Assembly (NCBI GenBank): GCA_025266875.1
Contig: JALLLT010000054.1
Location: forward strand, 62,001 to 126,000
Source of the DNA: Fennellomyces sp. T-0311
Lineage: Eukaryota; Mucoromycota; Mucoromycetes; Mucorales; Lichtheimiaceae
Direction of reading: 5' to 3'
DNA length: 64,000 nt
Shown here one piece after another: positions 1-13,086 of this stretch (position 1 is its first letter; each line of letters begins with the position of its first letter). The position numbers were made by a program, and so were the translations under genes. The notes below the pieces were generated by a model. That model was not told the origin of the DNA, ran no database searches, and saw only the letters and a program-made list of their open reading frames with translations.

Positions 1-59
1 ATACAAACCATCCATTTGTCGATACGTATATAGCATGTCAAAGCAATACTTAAAGCAAA

Positions 60-960
60 GGAAGATCAGTTTCGGCACACGTGCCAAAGTTGGAGATCTG
101 GATAGCTATCCAAAAGAGAAACCAGGTTGGCCTTGATAAACTCCTCCGCCTTGGGATCGTCGTCCAATTAATTAGCTCATTCACTGTGATTGCCATCGAT
201 ACCCACGAACTTCTTGTAAATTACTAGTGAGAGGAATTTATCAATGGCCTACTTTTTGGGCAATACCCCATCAGTCACCATGCTAGAGAAGATACCACCG
301 CGCATCTTTTCGGCGATGATCTTCAGGGTGGACATATCCTTACTGCCGTTGGCGTTGGGCGGCAGCTACAATATGATTTCTTGGCTTAGACTTATCATAT
401 CTATTTGCGGTTAAGTAAGTTACGCCGGAAAATACGGAACTCGCACGGCTTCACACAATTCTATACATAGCGTTTACATTCCGGATAAAACTTGAGGTGG
501 GCGTGACTCTGAGGACATCAAGTAAGGTACATGAAGGATGCCAATGTTCGGATGGCATAAGGCACCATCAACTGCGACAACTTGAGCATAAAGTCTGTAC
601 TTATGCAACTGAACGCGATAATGGCTCCTTGCAGTACTTTTCTCGGTAAAGTTGATGCTACTGTAGGAGCGCGGGGCTTCCACCAATCATTTGACAACAT
701 TGAGAATCTGCAGTTGCAGTTTAGCTTCAATTGGTCCAAAGCTATCACGTTGGCTACCATATGAGACCTGTTCCATTAACCATACGTACCTGCCCCTTCA
801 CAAGACATCGTAGAGGGCAAATTATCCTTGGTACTTGTCGTTGTCTTTTACGAGGGCCTTGATGAGTATGTTTCTAACTTATCCACCCTTGCGAGACTTT
901 TGCCCGCGTCATCAAGATTGGAAACAGTCGGAAGCTAGATCTTTTAAAAGGCTGGTGCTC
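60..960 (-). pseudogene. Decayed protein-coding gene, family not recognised
   Basis: Read on the minus strand, about 60-370 keeps a protein-like frame (pieces such as STLKIIAEKMRGGIFSSMV, YKKFVGIDGN and DPKAEEFIKANLVSLLDSYP) broken by in-frame stops near 170-270. About 475-760 gives further coherent stretches (SFGPIEAKLQLQILNVVK, then a stop, then LVEAPRSYSSINF). Upstream, about 840-960 gives VDKLETY-like sequence with another stop. The amino-acid composition is that of a soluble protein, but I could not assign the family. Several stops and no coherent start argue that it is no longer expressed as a full protein. Extent and exon structure are uncertain. Confidence 0.5.
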
Positions 961-3318
961 TAAGAGATGGATCAAAAAGTTTTATACCTATTCGTTGGGT
1001 CTTTCTGGATTGAAGTACGTGTCGAGAAGTATGACTTTTGTCACCGATGATCCCAATGAATGGTGTAGCCGAATCGAGACAATTCAATTACTACGTAGCG
1101 AGATCCTTATATGCTAGAGAATGGAACGCTTTCGGTACAAATAGGAGATGCTCAGAAGCGAGGTGATTGTCGTTAATTCAATGTCATATATGTTAACACG
1201 AGAATATTTTTTATGGTATAGCATGAGGATAAGAAGCAAGAGCAAAATAGTCGTGGGAAAGAAAGCGTTCGGTTCGACACCTTGCACTTGCATCGATCAC
1301 TTATATCTTCGTGAGTACGTACTAGTTACACATCTTCTGGTTCACATATTCTTTGATTCCACACTTTTTAAGGTTATTGTCATCTGCAAAAGTTATGGCT
1401 ATGTAGCATTCCATTATCAATGGTCAAATTGTTAAGATGGCTTCCCATAGAAGGAATTCAATAAATTTCGCATCTTTGATGAATTAAGTTACAATGTGTA
1501 ACATATCTTTCGGTTAGAAAAAATGTATGTATAAGCATAAAGAGCAAGTGATGTATGGATTCGATCGACATTAAACATTTGCGAACGCACTACAGTATAT
1601 GTGAACTAATTATTCGCATCCATAATATTACCTTTGGGTAAATAAAAGACAATACCTGAAGCAACTCGATCTATAGACGTATCAACTAACAAACAAGCGA
1701 GTTTGATAGCTATCCGGTTTGTTCTAACATTAGACCGAAGTCTTAGTAAGCCATAAAGAAAAATTTGACAGTTGAGATGATAGCGACGATGTTGATAAAT
1801 GAATTACTGGACTTGGAGAATGAACCGTGACTTTTACTGTTCCTTGTTCTTTTATGGCACATTGTACTTTCTATCAACGCAAAATGCATATCGTCGTAGA
1901 GTACACTTATTTAATTCAAAGTTATCCTGTTGTTGAGAGTTTCGGTGTACGCTGCGTACTTGAACATGTAATCATGCGCCACGATAGGCGGGTACTTTTT
2001 TAAGTACTTGACCATTCTCTTATTTAGGTGTAGATAATATCAAGGAAGCTAGTTAAAAGTGCTCTCTTCCGTCCCATCCGCGACGAAAATGAAGATAAAA
2101 TTGCAAGTAATTTCTCGATGCAACTGCAATTTTCGGGTTGTTGTTCTGTACTTTCTTTCTCTCATGATCATGTGAATTTCATTTATTTCAGTAGTTTTCG
2201 TCGTAAGAATTTTTATTATTATAACTATATATACGTAGCAGGAACGGCAAAGCAGATAGAAACGAAAAGTGGGTACATGGCATCCACAGCCTCCGCTTAC
2301 ATGTCTGTTGCCAAATGCTATCTGGAAAGTCCGGATCAATTAATTAAAAAACATGTGTGTGTGATATAACCGGGTAAAAGGGCATATACCTTTTTGGTTC
2401 ATTTCATGATGCAGATATATTGTTCGTGCTGACTCAAAGAACAATGAGATGCATGGTGAAGTATGACGGGAGAAGGGTTTACTATTGATCCGATGTCTCC
2501 ACGAGCAAACTCCGCCATCACGGTTAGTGTATTTTGCCTTTTCCAAGGCTCTATATTTCCTTGGTGTTATCGTTGGAAAGGCGAATCAAAGCTGAATCAT
2601 AATTAAGCCGTGGGTTTCTCTCGGGTGTAACGAGCATTGTTCTCCGCTTGGGAACTTGCCAAGAACTGTTCAGCTATTAAGAATGTGGATCAGTAAAAGT
2701 AACTTCTCCGACGAAATCCATCGGGATATTCCTTCTCGCATACGATAGCCTTACATCCTCCGCAGCAAATATAAGGCTCAAAGTAATTGTTAAATTCTCT
2801 GCAAGAGTAAAAGATATGTATAAGCGCTTCGCTGCAAGAAGTTTTATATTTACCACATGCAACAGCAAAGCCATATACCAAGTAGGCAACAAAACGACTA
2901 CACCCACGTGCAGACGGCATGACGTGTTCAATATGACCGAAATGTTAAATATTGTGGTCATACCATCGAAATGTAGCAGGGTATCGGTAGTGATCTTTTC
3001 GTTTGCTCTTTCATTGGTGCATTCTTCATTTTTATTATGTGTTGTTAATTACTAACCAGAGCATCTAGTTGTTGGTCTCTTTGTGGATTAATATATATCG
3101 CACTATTTGATGGTAAGTACGTAGTATAAAAGGTCTTACCACGGATCACAAACAAGACCTGGTGTTGTAGTACAAAATCACCAATTTTCACTTTCCCGCC
3201 CAATAGTATGGCATCTTTAACTGTAGGCAAGTATTACAGCGTAAAATGCTGCGAAAAAACGACACGTTTTCCCTTTTCCATTTCTTCCACCTTTGATACC
3301 TCAACTACACCCATAATA
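961..3318. other. AT-rich stretch without recognisable gene
   Basis: Only short overlapping open frames with unremarkable composition occur on either strand. No tRNA-like B box with a matching A box, no tandem repeat and no recognisable domain was found. Confidence 0.5.
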
Positions 3319-4379
3319 ATGCCTTACGTCGATGACCGGTTAAAGCCGTCTCGTTATGCTATCATTCGATGGTTTGGATTTGATCAGTTTGTTCCAGAAA
3401 GTGCAGTTACATCGTATTGGGTTTCGCCAAGCGTCTTTCTCGGCATCCGCATCATAAACACGCTGTACTCAACGATCGTTTTATGGTCCACTTTTGGATT
3501 GAGTGCTCGAAGTGGATCCCTTGAATTTTTCTTTGCATTTTTTACGAACCTTACATTTATTGGTTTACATGCGTATCTTGTGGTCAGTGTCGTTCGCCGC
3601 ACGAAAATAGCATAACAGTGAATCTTATACTATTTTTATAGACTGCCTCGTATCATCATGTCAGATACTTTTTGTCAAAGCGAAAGCCAGAATCGTTCTT
3701 CACGCAACCATCTTTCGTCAACTACTTGTATTACTATCTCTACCATTCAATCTTGGTCTTCAAGTAAGTCATATCATTATTTTTTTACGGCCTCTAAATC
3801 TTCCAAAGCATCATTACTCCTGTGGTATATTGGTCACTCTTGGCAGGGAGCAATGGTAAGCGCTACAACTATTAAAGTTGAACAACTGTGTGATACGAAA
3901 TACTCACGTTGGTTTTCCTTTTATCGAACAGAAAATGCCTCCAGTATTCGTGTTTGGACCAATGTTTCGGTGCATGGTGTTTCGCTTGCTATGATGATGC
4001 TTGAAATGATATTCTGCAGAATCAAAATGGAAATCAATATGGTCGTATTGATTGTGATCAATGTCATCTTGTATATGCTCCTCAGCTTTGTTGTTTACGC
4101 CAGGTATATAATTTTTACAAGTCGTTACTGGAAATACTCATGCTTTTACAAAAAAAAAGCAATCACTTTTGGGTATATCCTTTTCTCAGCTGGAGCCAAG
4201 GGCCGGTTGCGGCAGGCTACTACATTGGAGTTGGTTTTGCGTTCGTAGTCGTCTTTTTCATCCAGATGCTCTTTCACTTTATTCGTGATTGGGTTGCCAG
4301 AGCCACAGGACGAAGCACAGTCCATAACCAGGAACACATGAGCGAGATGACCGAGCGTCGTGAAACGGAAGAAGCATGA
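3319..4379 (+). CDS. FAR-17a/AIG1-like multi-pass membrane protein
   Basis: Five exons (3319-3579, 3642-3763, 3809-3855, 3932-4103, 4160-4379) give a 273-residue protein with about six hydrophobic segments. The pattern fits the FAR-17a/AIG1 (androgen-induced gene 1/ADTRP) family, whose characterised members are membrane threonine hydrolases of fatty-acid esters of hydroxy fatty acids. The second segment has a Thr in FFTNLTFIG, where the family has its nucleophile. NVSVHGVSLAMMMLE carries a His followed by a Leu-rich stretch and LE, as in the family's His block. The tail is hydrophilic and acidic (MSEMTERRETEEA). An in-frame ATG at 3208 would add 37 residues; 3319 was chosen because the conserved region begins right after it. 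Introns are 45-76 nt with GT-AG ends, although the first donor (GTGGTC) is weak. The family call rests on topology and these motifs. Confidence 0.7.
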
Positions 4380-6258
4380 TTGGGCATATCTATTTAACTT
4401 TATCTACTCAATAATTATAACTCTACGTAGTGTACTTTATGCAGCATAATATTGTCGTAATACCAGAGACAGCAGTTTCAAACAATAGGAAACAAATACC
4501 GGAATGGGATCAGTTATGCAATGATCTTCAATATAAAACCAACATAATTTAATTGGCAACGATTTGCCTTGCCGGTAGGCGTTTGATTGGCTGTCATGGC
4601 ATAGTAACTCTTTACCATTCTGGTGTGAAACAAGCTTGTTGCATTCTGACACTAAACAGATCTCAAATAAAATGAAGAATAAAATATTTGCAGGTAGATG
4701 ATAGTATATTCTCCATTATTCTTGCGTATATGGTCGCGTTAAGAAGTGTAGGCTATGCAGGGTGAATGGTGTAGTTGACGTGCTGACGAAATAGAAAATG
4801 AATTCCTTTGCATATGCTACCAGTTTTCATTATCAGATATTGTAAAAAGCTCAGATGGAACGGTGATTGGATGCCTTACCCTTTGTAATTCAACAAGTAT
4901 ATCGCTGGTATGGAAACAGGCTTTTTACAGAAACAGTTATTAATGTAATGCTAAATATGTAGTGCTTCACGGTATCTGTTGCAAGGCAATCGGTCTGACG
5001 TTACGATATATACAGTGATCGTCGCTATGGATTTTTTTCTTTCGCAAGTCCAAGCAAAGAACCCACCAAATAGCAGCTTTCATTAACCTATCTACGTGAG
5101 TGTGTGTTGGCTAATAGTACGGTCATATCGGAAACTTGTAAAGCGAAACAACCGGCAATACTATTTGAAGGTTGATGCCATCATTTATAATGATTGGAAA
5201 ATACTTATGAAGCTGCGCAGGAAGGAGTAATAATGGAATTGCTTTCTGTGACCGCGCATTAATTATTGTTGAGTACAACAATAATAGGGAAAGGTCGATA
5301 CAAAGACATGTAAAATCCTAATGCAAGAAATCCACACATAAATCCTAGATCGCCCAAATCTTCACCATCAATAGCACTGGCATCTTTGACTATTTGTCGA
5401 CTTTGAACTATGAACTCCTCCAGCCAGCTATTGGATTATCCAAGATAATGCTCATTCCGCCGATTTCTTTACACTTAGTTCGTTGACAAGGCCATTCGGT
5501 TACTTTATACTTTTCCTATAGGTATTAAAACAAATATGTCAAATCATGACGCTATTATCATTCGAGACGGTAAACAAATTCAGGTAACCATTTCATGGCA
5601 CTAGCTGATCGGTAAAGAGAGCGATTACCGTAAAGCAAATCGTGGGAAATTCCCTTCTTTCTTTCCTCTTTCTTCCGTGACTTCCGACTACCTTACCTTG
5701 CATTAATTATTACTCTTAGCGCTAAACGTCCTATAGAGTAAATACAATTATCTATAGGATCGCAGGAAGTGAAACCTGTAGCATCACTGTGAAGCGATAA
5801 GGTTTACAAAAGGTCCTAAAACAACGCCAGGTTTTACATATAATGAAAGTATGCGATCATTGGTGTCGAAACGAGAGAAAGTCCGCTCCACTTTTTCCCG
5901 GATCATCGTTTTTGCTGGTTTCGGAAGTGACGCAATGGGCAACGACATTTTGTGCGGGGTAACGGATAATCCTTATGGAGATGGTCGGCATGAAACCGAT
6001 CAAATAAACGACGTTTTTCTTTGTTATTATTGCCATTATGGCCAGATCAGAATTGTGGTAACGCCAGTAGAAAACAAGGGATACAATTTTATATATAATT
6101 TGTAAGGGGAAAAGGGTAAGCAAATGATGGAAAAAAAGCATAGGCATATTGAAATCAAATGCAAAAGAAAAAAAAAAAAGACTTGACACGGTGGAAGAAA
6201 CTGAGTTTCGCATTTCTCCACATTCTCTGTATCCAATGATGCTCTCTGTGAACCCGCC
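4380..6258. other. Intergenic, no gene seen
   Basis: AT-rich sequence between the AIG1-like gene and malate synthase. A 175-codon minus-strand open frame at 5857-6384 overlaps the malate synthase promoter and start, is hydrophobic without a recognisable pattern, and is taken as chance. Nothing else is supported. Confidence 0.5.
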
Positions 6259-6266
6259 TATATAAA
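6259..6266 (+). promoter_or_regulatory. TATA box of malate synthase gene
   Basis: TATATAAA lies 63 nt upstream of the chosen ATG (6329), a spacing that leaves a leader of about 30-40 nt. Confidence 0.6.
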
Positions 6267-6328
6267 GGGTTGGATAGCCACGTATTTTTCTATCGTATCT
6301 TTTGTTTCTCTTTATTTTTACAAAAAAC

Positions 6329-8176
6329 ATGACTTTTACCACAAACGTTCCAGGTGTATCCGTTCTTGGCCCTATTTCCTCCAAGGAGCAGGCAGCAATC
6401 TTATCGCCCGAAGCTCTTGAATTCGTGGCATCTTTGCATCACCAGTTCAACCAAACTCGCAAATCTCTGCTGGTCAAGCGTGCAGAACGTCAACATGCTA
6501 TTGATAACGGCAAATTGCCTGATTTCTTGCCAGAAACTGCTTCCGTTCGTCAAGATCCCAACTGGAAAGGTGCTCCTCTTGCTCCAGGTCTTGAAGACCG
6601 CCGTGTCGAAATCACTGGTCCTGTCGACCGGAAAATGGTTATCAACGCTTTGAACTCGGGCGCATCCACATTTATGGCTGATTTCGAGGGTAAGCGAAAA
6701 AAATAGTGCATGCTTAAGATGAAAGCATATAACTAACACCCTTTGCTTGTGAAGATGCCAACTCGCCTACCTGGGATAACTGTGTTTCAGGACAAGTCAA
6801 TATGTACGATGCTATCCGCAAAACCATCACCTTCACCAATCCAGATGGCAAGAAGTATGAATTACGAAAGGATGGTAAAATCGCAACTCTTCTCGTGAGG
6901 TAAGATAACAGATTTAATACAAGGGAACATCAAAGGTTAACACAAATTCTTATAGACCAAGAGGCTGGCACATGGTCGAGAAGCACGTCATTATTGATGG
7001 TGAACCCTGCTCTGCTTCTATGTTTGACTTTGGTCTGTACTTCTTCCATAACGCAAAGGAATTGGTTCAACGTGGGGCTGGCCCTTACTTTTACTTGCCA
7101 AAGATGGAGTCGCATTTGGAGGCCAGGTAAGGATAGTGATTTTTTATGGGAATTTATGTGATGCTGACATAATCAATAGACTTTGGAACGATATTTTCAA
7201 CGCTGCCCAAGATGCGTTGTCTGTGCCGCGTGGCACTATCCGAGGAACAGTCTTGATTGAGACAATCCTTGCTGCATTTGAGATGGAAGAGATTATTTAC
7301 GAGTTGCGGCAACACTCAGCTGGTCTGAACTGTGGTCGATGGGATTATATCTTCAGCTTTATCAAGCGCTTCCGTGAGCGTCCCGAATTCGTCCTTCCCG
7401 ATCGTTCCCAGGTTACCATGACTGTCCCTTTCATGGATGCCTATGTCCGTTTGTTGATCAAGACTTGCCACAAGCGTGGTGTTCATGCTATGGGTGGTAT
7501 GGCCGCACAGATCCCTATCAAGAACGACGCAAAGGCCAATGAGGCAGCTATGGCCAAGGTCACCGCCGATAAGCTGCGTGAAGTAAAGGCCGGTCATGAT
7601 GGGTAAGCGTAAGGATTGTAAAAGGTTTATGATGATGCTGACAGGCAAAATAATAGTACTTGGGTTTGCCATCCCGTGTTGCTCAAGGTCGCCATGGATG
7701 TGTTCGATAAATACATGCCCAACGCCAACCAACTCGACGTTTCCCGTGATGATGTGCAAGTCACTGCTGCCGACTTGTTGGCCATTCCCTCGGGTTCTAT
7801 CACCGAAGAAGGCATCCGTGAGAACCTTAGAATCGGATTGCAATATATGGAGGCGTGGTTGCGTGGTGTTGGCTGTGTTCCCATTAATCATTTAATGGAG
7901 GATGCCGCCACTGCCGAAATTTCCCGATCACAGTTGTGGCAGTGGGCACGACACAAGGCCCAGACGGTCGACGGCAAGACTATCACACCTGAGCTTAACC
8001 TTAAGCTCCTTGATGAAGAATGCGCAAAGCTTAAGGAGCAAATGGGCGAGGAGAAGTATGCTGCAAGTGAATTCGAGACCGCGAAGAAGGCCTTTGCCAC
8101 CAATATCACTGGTGAACATTACGACGAGTTTTTGACGACCTTGCTCTATGACGACATCGTCACCGTTGCAAACTAA
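6329..8176 (+). CDS. Malate synthase (glyoxylate cycle)
   Basis: Condenses acetyl-CoA and glyoxylate to malate, letting the fungus grow on C2 compounds and fatty acids. Five exons (6329-6689, 6755-6899, 6956-7126, 7180-7602, 7657-8176) give 539 residues, the normal length of the A-type enzyme. Visible family blocks are [16 protein letters not shown] followed by [13 protein letters not shown], the [12 protein letters not shown] strand, [17 protein letters not shown], and the catalytic-Asp block [19 protein letters not shown]. The introns (53-65 nt) split conserved blocks cleanly; the first carries an AACTAAC branch-like sequence. The start sits just before VPGVSVLGP. The C-terminus is TVAN, so the usual SKL-type peroxisomal signal of many fungal enzymes is absent, and I see no N-terminal PTS2. 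An AATAAA at 8244-8249 is the likely polyadenylation signal. Confidence 0.97.
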
Positions 8177-8243
8177 AACTTGTACATTGCCATACCCCTC
8201 CACTTTTGTTTATTGTTCTTATCTAACTTGAGCCACAAGTACC

Positions 8244-8249
8244 AATAAA
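8244..8249 (+). other. Polyadenylation signal of malate synthase
   Basis: AATAAA 68 nt after the stop codon. Confidence 0.5.
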
Positions 8250-9724
8250 TGCTGTACATACATCTCTGAATACATAATGCCCTGCTTAACTATGAGGATG
8301 AGGCGACGAGAAAATATTTAATGTATAAATTGCGTTTCGGCTGGTTAGAGATAGATACGCCACCGAGAAGCAACGCGAGGCTTCTTAAAAACGTTAGCAT
8401 TATATCGTATAGTATTAGAGAAGCGAAAGTTATCGTGATTGTGTGCAAGACAAGAGCACTTATTTCTCAATCAACGCGCATTACCTGGTTCTGTGTGACA
8501 TGATAGCTGACCGAACTCGTTTTAAGGGGCAATTGCGCACTTTTCGACTGCAAGTTGACACGTAACATGCGGAAATTCATGATTAATAATAATTGATCCA
8601 TGTCTGCTCGAATTACCAGGAGCCAGCAATGCACTATTTACTTTAGAAAAAAGCGATGGAATTCAGTTCATGTTGCAATCTGTAATCGACGCCCCATTTT
8701 GTACAGTCCATCCAACCCTTGTCATCTCCAAGGAACATATGTAGACGCAGTTACTGACGGAACAAGGGTACACAAATTTAGAAGTAAGTAGTGTACTAAG
8801 ATTCGCGTTATCTTGCTCCACAAGCGAAGCCTAACTCTCGGGGATCGGCTGTATCTCGGCGAAGTGATTATGCAGGCGCTTTATTGAAGGGAAGGCAAAC
8901 TTTGCCATAGATATGTCCCAGGGCGATCAGCTTAAATCAGTAGCGAAAGATGTATACGTCACCACTGATAGCATACATACTTACTCCGGCCACGATCAAC
9001 GAGCAAGGGACTTGGGAGAACATCGGGGTCGGATTAACGAACGTGGAGATCAAACAGTTGGGAGTTCTCGTTTTCCCTCCGATCGACCGGCAGCGATATA
9101 AGCGATCGTAAGATCGGAGGTTTCGCAGCAATGAAAAGTGGTCGATACCGCACAGCCTAACGATACTAAAAGTTTGAAAATAGAGCAATAAGACTGTTGG
9201 ACGACAAGCGAGTTAGACTCAGGGAGCAGAGATGGACGAGGAGATATGCTGCAAAGATAGGTCGAGACCACAAAAGTGGTCTTTGCAAATCACAATGTTG
9301 GAGAGCAAACCAAAGAGCTCCTGATATACATGTCTACTATAGCACTTGCTATGCGAGTAGAAAAAATTCTATATTTTACGGACCATTTAAATACATATAC
9401 CGGCATTGAATATTACATTCCCCTCTGTAGCTATATATATATGAATCTCCCTGCTCATCTACATATAAACTGAGCTCTTTATATATATATATCGCACGTT
9501 CTTGTTGTCACTGTTTCTGGATGGAGCAAAGATCCTCCTTTTTCCGATGGTAAAAAGAAGCCCCTTATCATAAGAGATAGACCAATAGCTCCTTTTCCCC
9601 TCGGAGAACCATCAGCCATTTGCCATATTATGACTTTTATGCCGTTCGCCCTTGCAGAATAAGCACTTACCTATCTCTCCTCGAAATATCAAACCACGCT
9701 TCTTTCTTTCTTTCTTCGACACAA
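8250..9724. other. Intergenic, no gene seen
   Basis: No coherent protein was found. Around 9427-9494 the sequence is rich in TATATA tracts, which may serve as the promoter of the glycosyltransferase that starts at 9725. Confidence 0.45.
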
Positions 9725-11088
9725 ATGGCGCCGTCAAAGTCTATTAAATATCTATTATTCATTTACGTTGCCGGGTCGCTTTTTTATGCCACATTTCACG
9801 TTCTCCAGCTGGGCCAAAACAGCCCCCCGGTGTTACGACATCGTTCGGGCGGTCGAATCACACCTCGTTCTGCATATGATGAACCATTCAGTCAGCAACA
9901 GATCATGGCACCAGGTCGGCAGCAGCAACAGCAACCCACTCTTGGTAGAGCTTCACTATATACTGCCCATATTTGAAAGAATCTTTGCTTACACGGATTA
10001 TAGACGATTTGGTTTTATCCAAAGTGTTTTACGGTTCAATGGGTTCTACCAAAAATGTACATCCCTACTTTTTCAGATCCAAAGGATTCCATAGCAGCGA
10101 TGATATCACCATCTCGACCCTAGTTACTCCCAACCGCTTCCAGGTACTAAATCGCCTGGCAACAAACTATCAGGGTCCCATATCCGCCGCCATCCGTATC
10201 AGTGATGACGATAGCGGTGAAGAAGCATTGACGGAGCTGTATAGACTCGTGGAAAACAGTCCCGACATGCAGAAACATGTCGATGTGCATTTGATTATCG
10301 ACGACTATGACCGCCAATTTAACATGTGGCGAAATGTGGCAAAATTATTTGCCAAAACCGACTACATAATGATGCTTGATGTTGATTTTCACGTCTGCAC
10401 AGATATTCGATCATCCCTGCGCGAGCTACTTCCGGACCTCCGAAAAAAACTAGAGTCCGGTCAAGCCGCAATTGTAGTGCCTGCATTTGAATATTTGGAT
10501 CAGCAGGATGGCGAAGATTGGCACCGATTCCCCACGCACAAAGATCAACTAGCGCAACAGCCCATCGATATGTTTCATCGATCATGGACTCGGGGTCATG
10601 GATCAACAAATTATACTCAGTGGTATCAAGCGACGGAACCGTACAAAGTGACCGAATACAATTATTCTTACGAACCCTACGTGATTATGAAAAAGCAAGG
10701 GACGCCATGGTGTGACGAGCGGTTTATCGGGTACGGCGCAAACAAAGCTGCTTGTTTGTATGAAATTTATCTGTCCGGCATGGAATACTGGGTGCTACCC
10801 CATGACTTCATTATTCACCAAACACATCACTACCCGGAGGAGACTCGCACCAAAGAGGTAAAACTATGCTATCACTTTCATTCGTCGCTCAATCCTTACC
10901 ATTTTTCATTCTTCTAGCGATGGTATAATCGAAAGCTGTACACTAATTTCCGCGAGGAACTGTGCCTGAGATATGCGCGCAAGATGATGGCGGACGGTGA
11001 CTGGGAAAAGCCAAAGGCCGATAACCTTAAAGAAGAGTGTGCTAAAATTAAGGGCTTCACCACGACTGTACAAAGAATCGGCGAATAG
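9725..11088 (+). CDS. LARGE-like type II membrane glycosyltransferase (GT49-type)
   Basis: Three exons (9725-9944, 10004-10857, 10918-11088) encode 414 residues. The protein starts with a short cytosolic tail (MAPSKSIK), then a signal anchor at about residues 9-27, then a Gln-rich stem. The catalytic region resembles the Glyco_transf_49 family (animal LARGE and B4GAT1): a DxD metal site in MMLDVDFHV near residue 199, HRSWTRGHGSTNYTQWY, YEPYVIMKK, WCDERFIGYGANKAACLYE and an HQTHH block near the end. It is expected to act in the Golgi lumen as a glycosyltransferase; donor and acceptor cannot be read from sequence. An upstream in-frame ATG at 9620 would put 35 residues before the anchor, so 9725 is preferred. 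Introns are 59 and 60 nt. Confidence 0.88.
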
Positions 11089-13080
11089 AATAACTCATTT
11101 CATCATGCTTCTACAAAAGAATGATAGATAGCATTCATATCATATCTACCCTACATAGAAAATAACTTGGCTCCACATACCATTTGCATCATGTAAATAC
11201 AGTTCTTGAAAATTCTACTCACGAAATTCTTGAGAATTTATCATAATACGCTAAAATTGTGGCTACTAATAAAGGCTAAAACGATCACGCACTTGGAAGA
11301 CTCTGCTCTACTTGTATGTTAATTTATCTTGATCTGACGCATATTTAGGATATTCTCTTTTTTTATACACCCGCATGAATTAATCCATCGTACTCGTACT
11401 GCAATGAACCCAGGTTGCATTATTTTTCATAACATATTACATGAGCAAACAGATCGAGAAGAGATAGGTACCCATGATTGAAAATTATAATAGTAAGGAC
11501 TTGCACGCGAAACTGTGTGGCTTAACTATTCAAAGAGAACACTGTGGGTAGCGTCATTCTTTTTGAAATAATGGACTACCAAGAAGTTTAATCGTACAGC
11601 AACCAAATCCGACACACAGACGACGAATTAATTTGATTGTGTCTACGTATACTGACTAAAGATTAAATCTGTCGAGTTGTAGACCTAAAATTGGTATATC
11701 TGGCACTTCTTCAATAGCCATGGTCAAGTCAGCAAACGTACTCAAAGATACCTAAATGATTCCGCTATCAGTCAAAACGAGGAATATAGAACGTCAATAT
11801 TCTTACCCCAAATCAACTCACATGATTCTTTGGTTCCCAGTTTACTTACAAAATGCGTTATTGGCGTGGATACGCCTCTGAATTCGCTGTAATCGGCTAG
11901 GAAAAGCTACCGGATTTCACTTTGGGCTTTAATCGCGTCAATTATATACAGAAGATGACCTAATTATTCCAGGTATTTTAAACCCTTGCTTCTACTTTTT
12001 GTTAATAATATAATTGATCAGAGTGGTTGTTGACCCAGAAAGCGATGGTTATATCGTTCAAAGTTATATTTCCGGGAGATTTTAGACCTGTTCCTGTAGG
12101 TATTAGGTCACACTTGCGGTTCTTATGTTTTGTTGCAGATTAAACCTTATAGTTTCGGTGCTTGAAAAGACCATATGGCGAAAGAAAGCAGGTCGATATA
12201 GTAGGGGAGTGTGAAAGTGATGGTAATATTCGATACTTGCATAGTTCTTGAGATAACATGTCATCTATCTACTGCTTTAGCTATCTCTAAGAACCATTGG
12301 GTTTGGTCTTACTTTTTGTATAAAATGCGTTATTAATCAAGTAAATCCGACCACTAGATGAATCTACAAGCATGTAAGTAGTTCCGTATTTTCTCTCAAC
12401 AAAACATTTGAATCAGTTGTTGGCTCAATCGTTCATCCAGACCGTCGGATGTATCGCTGTTTCTCTATAATTTATTTTTATACATGGAATCAATCCGCTC
12501 GGTGGTTGAGTCAACAGAAGTGTTTCTAATGAACACTTGTTTGAATTTTTTTGTTAGATTTATCGATTGATGTTATAGTATATTTTGTAGGGAAAGCACA
12601 TGCGCATCTGATGGCTTCATAACTAATTAAACCGGCAGTTGGATGAAAGTTATCTTTAAATGTATGTAAAACTAGATGTAATCACGTTTTCTGGATGATC
12701 CAACACTTTACGTGACTCTAATAATCACAAAAAGTAGTGGAAACAGGAGTGTAGAACACGTAAAAAGTATAACCAGACCATCTTTTGAACATAATTGACG
12801 ATATTATGGCCTGAAGGTAAAACCTGATATTTCTTCCAAGTCGATGATAGTAATTAAGAGACATATCCACGCCCGGAAGCATATTTTACAAGCAAATTGG
12901 GCTTCAAAAGATCAGGGAGAATTGGTTTAGGGCGAAAATATTGACTTTTGGTGTTCCTCGCTTTGACTGGCAACGGAATCCAATAGGTTGAATATCTTTG
13001 AATACTATTTCGTTATTTCCGAAAACCGCAATCTGCAAGGTCGCCTAGAATTGTCAAATCTTATTTTTCATATAAGCCCA
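11089..13080. other. Gene-free AT-rich stretch
   Basis: No open frame longer than about 60 codons and no recognisable domain, RNA gene or transposon end. Confidence 0.5.
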
Positions 13081-13086
13081 AACTTA

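Noticed and set aside
5857..6384. 175-codon minus-strand open frame across the malate synthase promoter
   Set aside because: It overlaps the TATA box and first codons of a certain gene, has no recognisable motif and no joinable exons.
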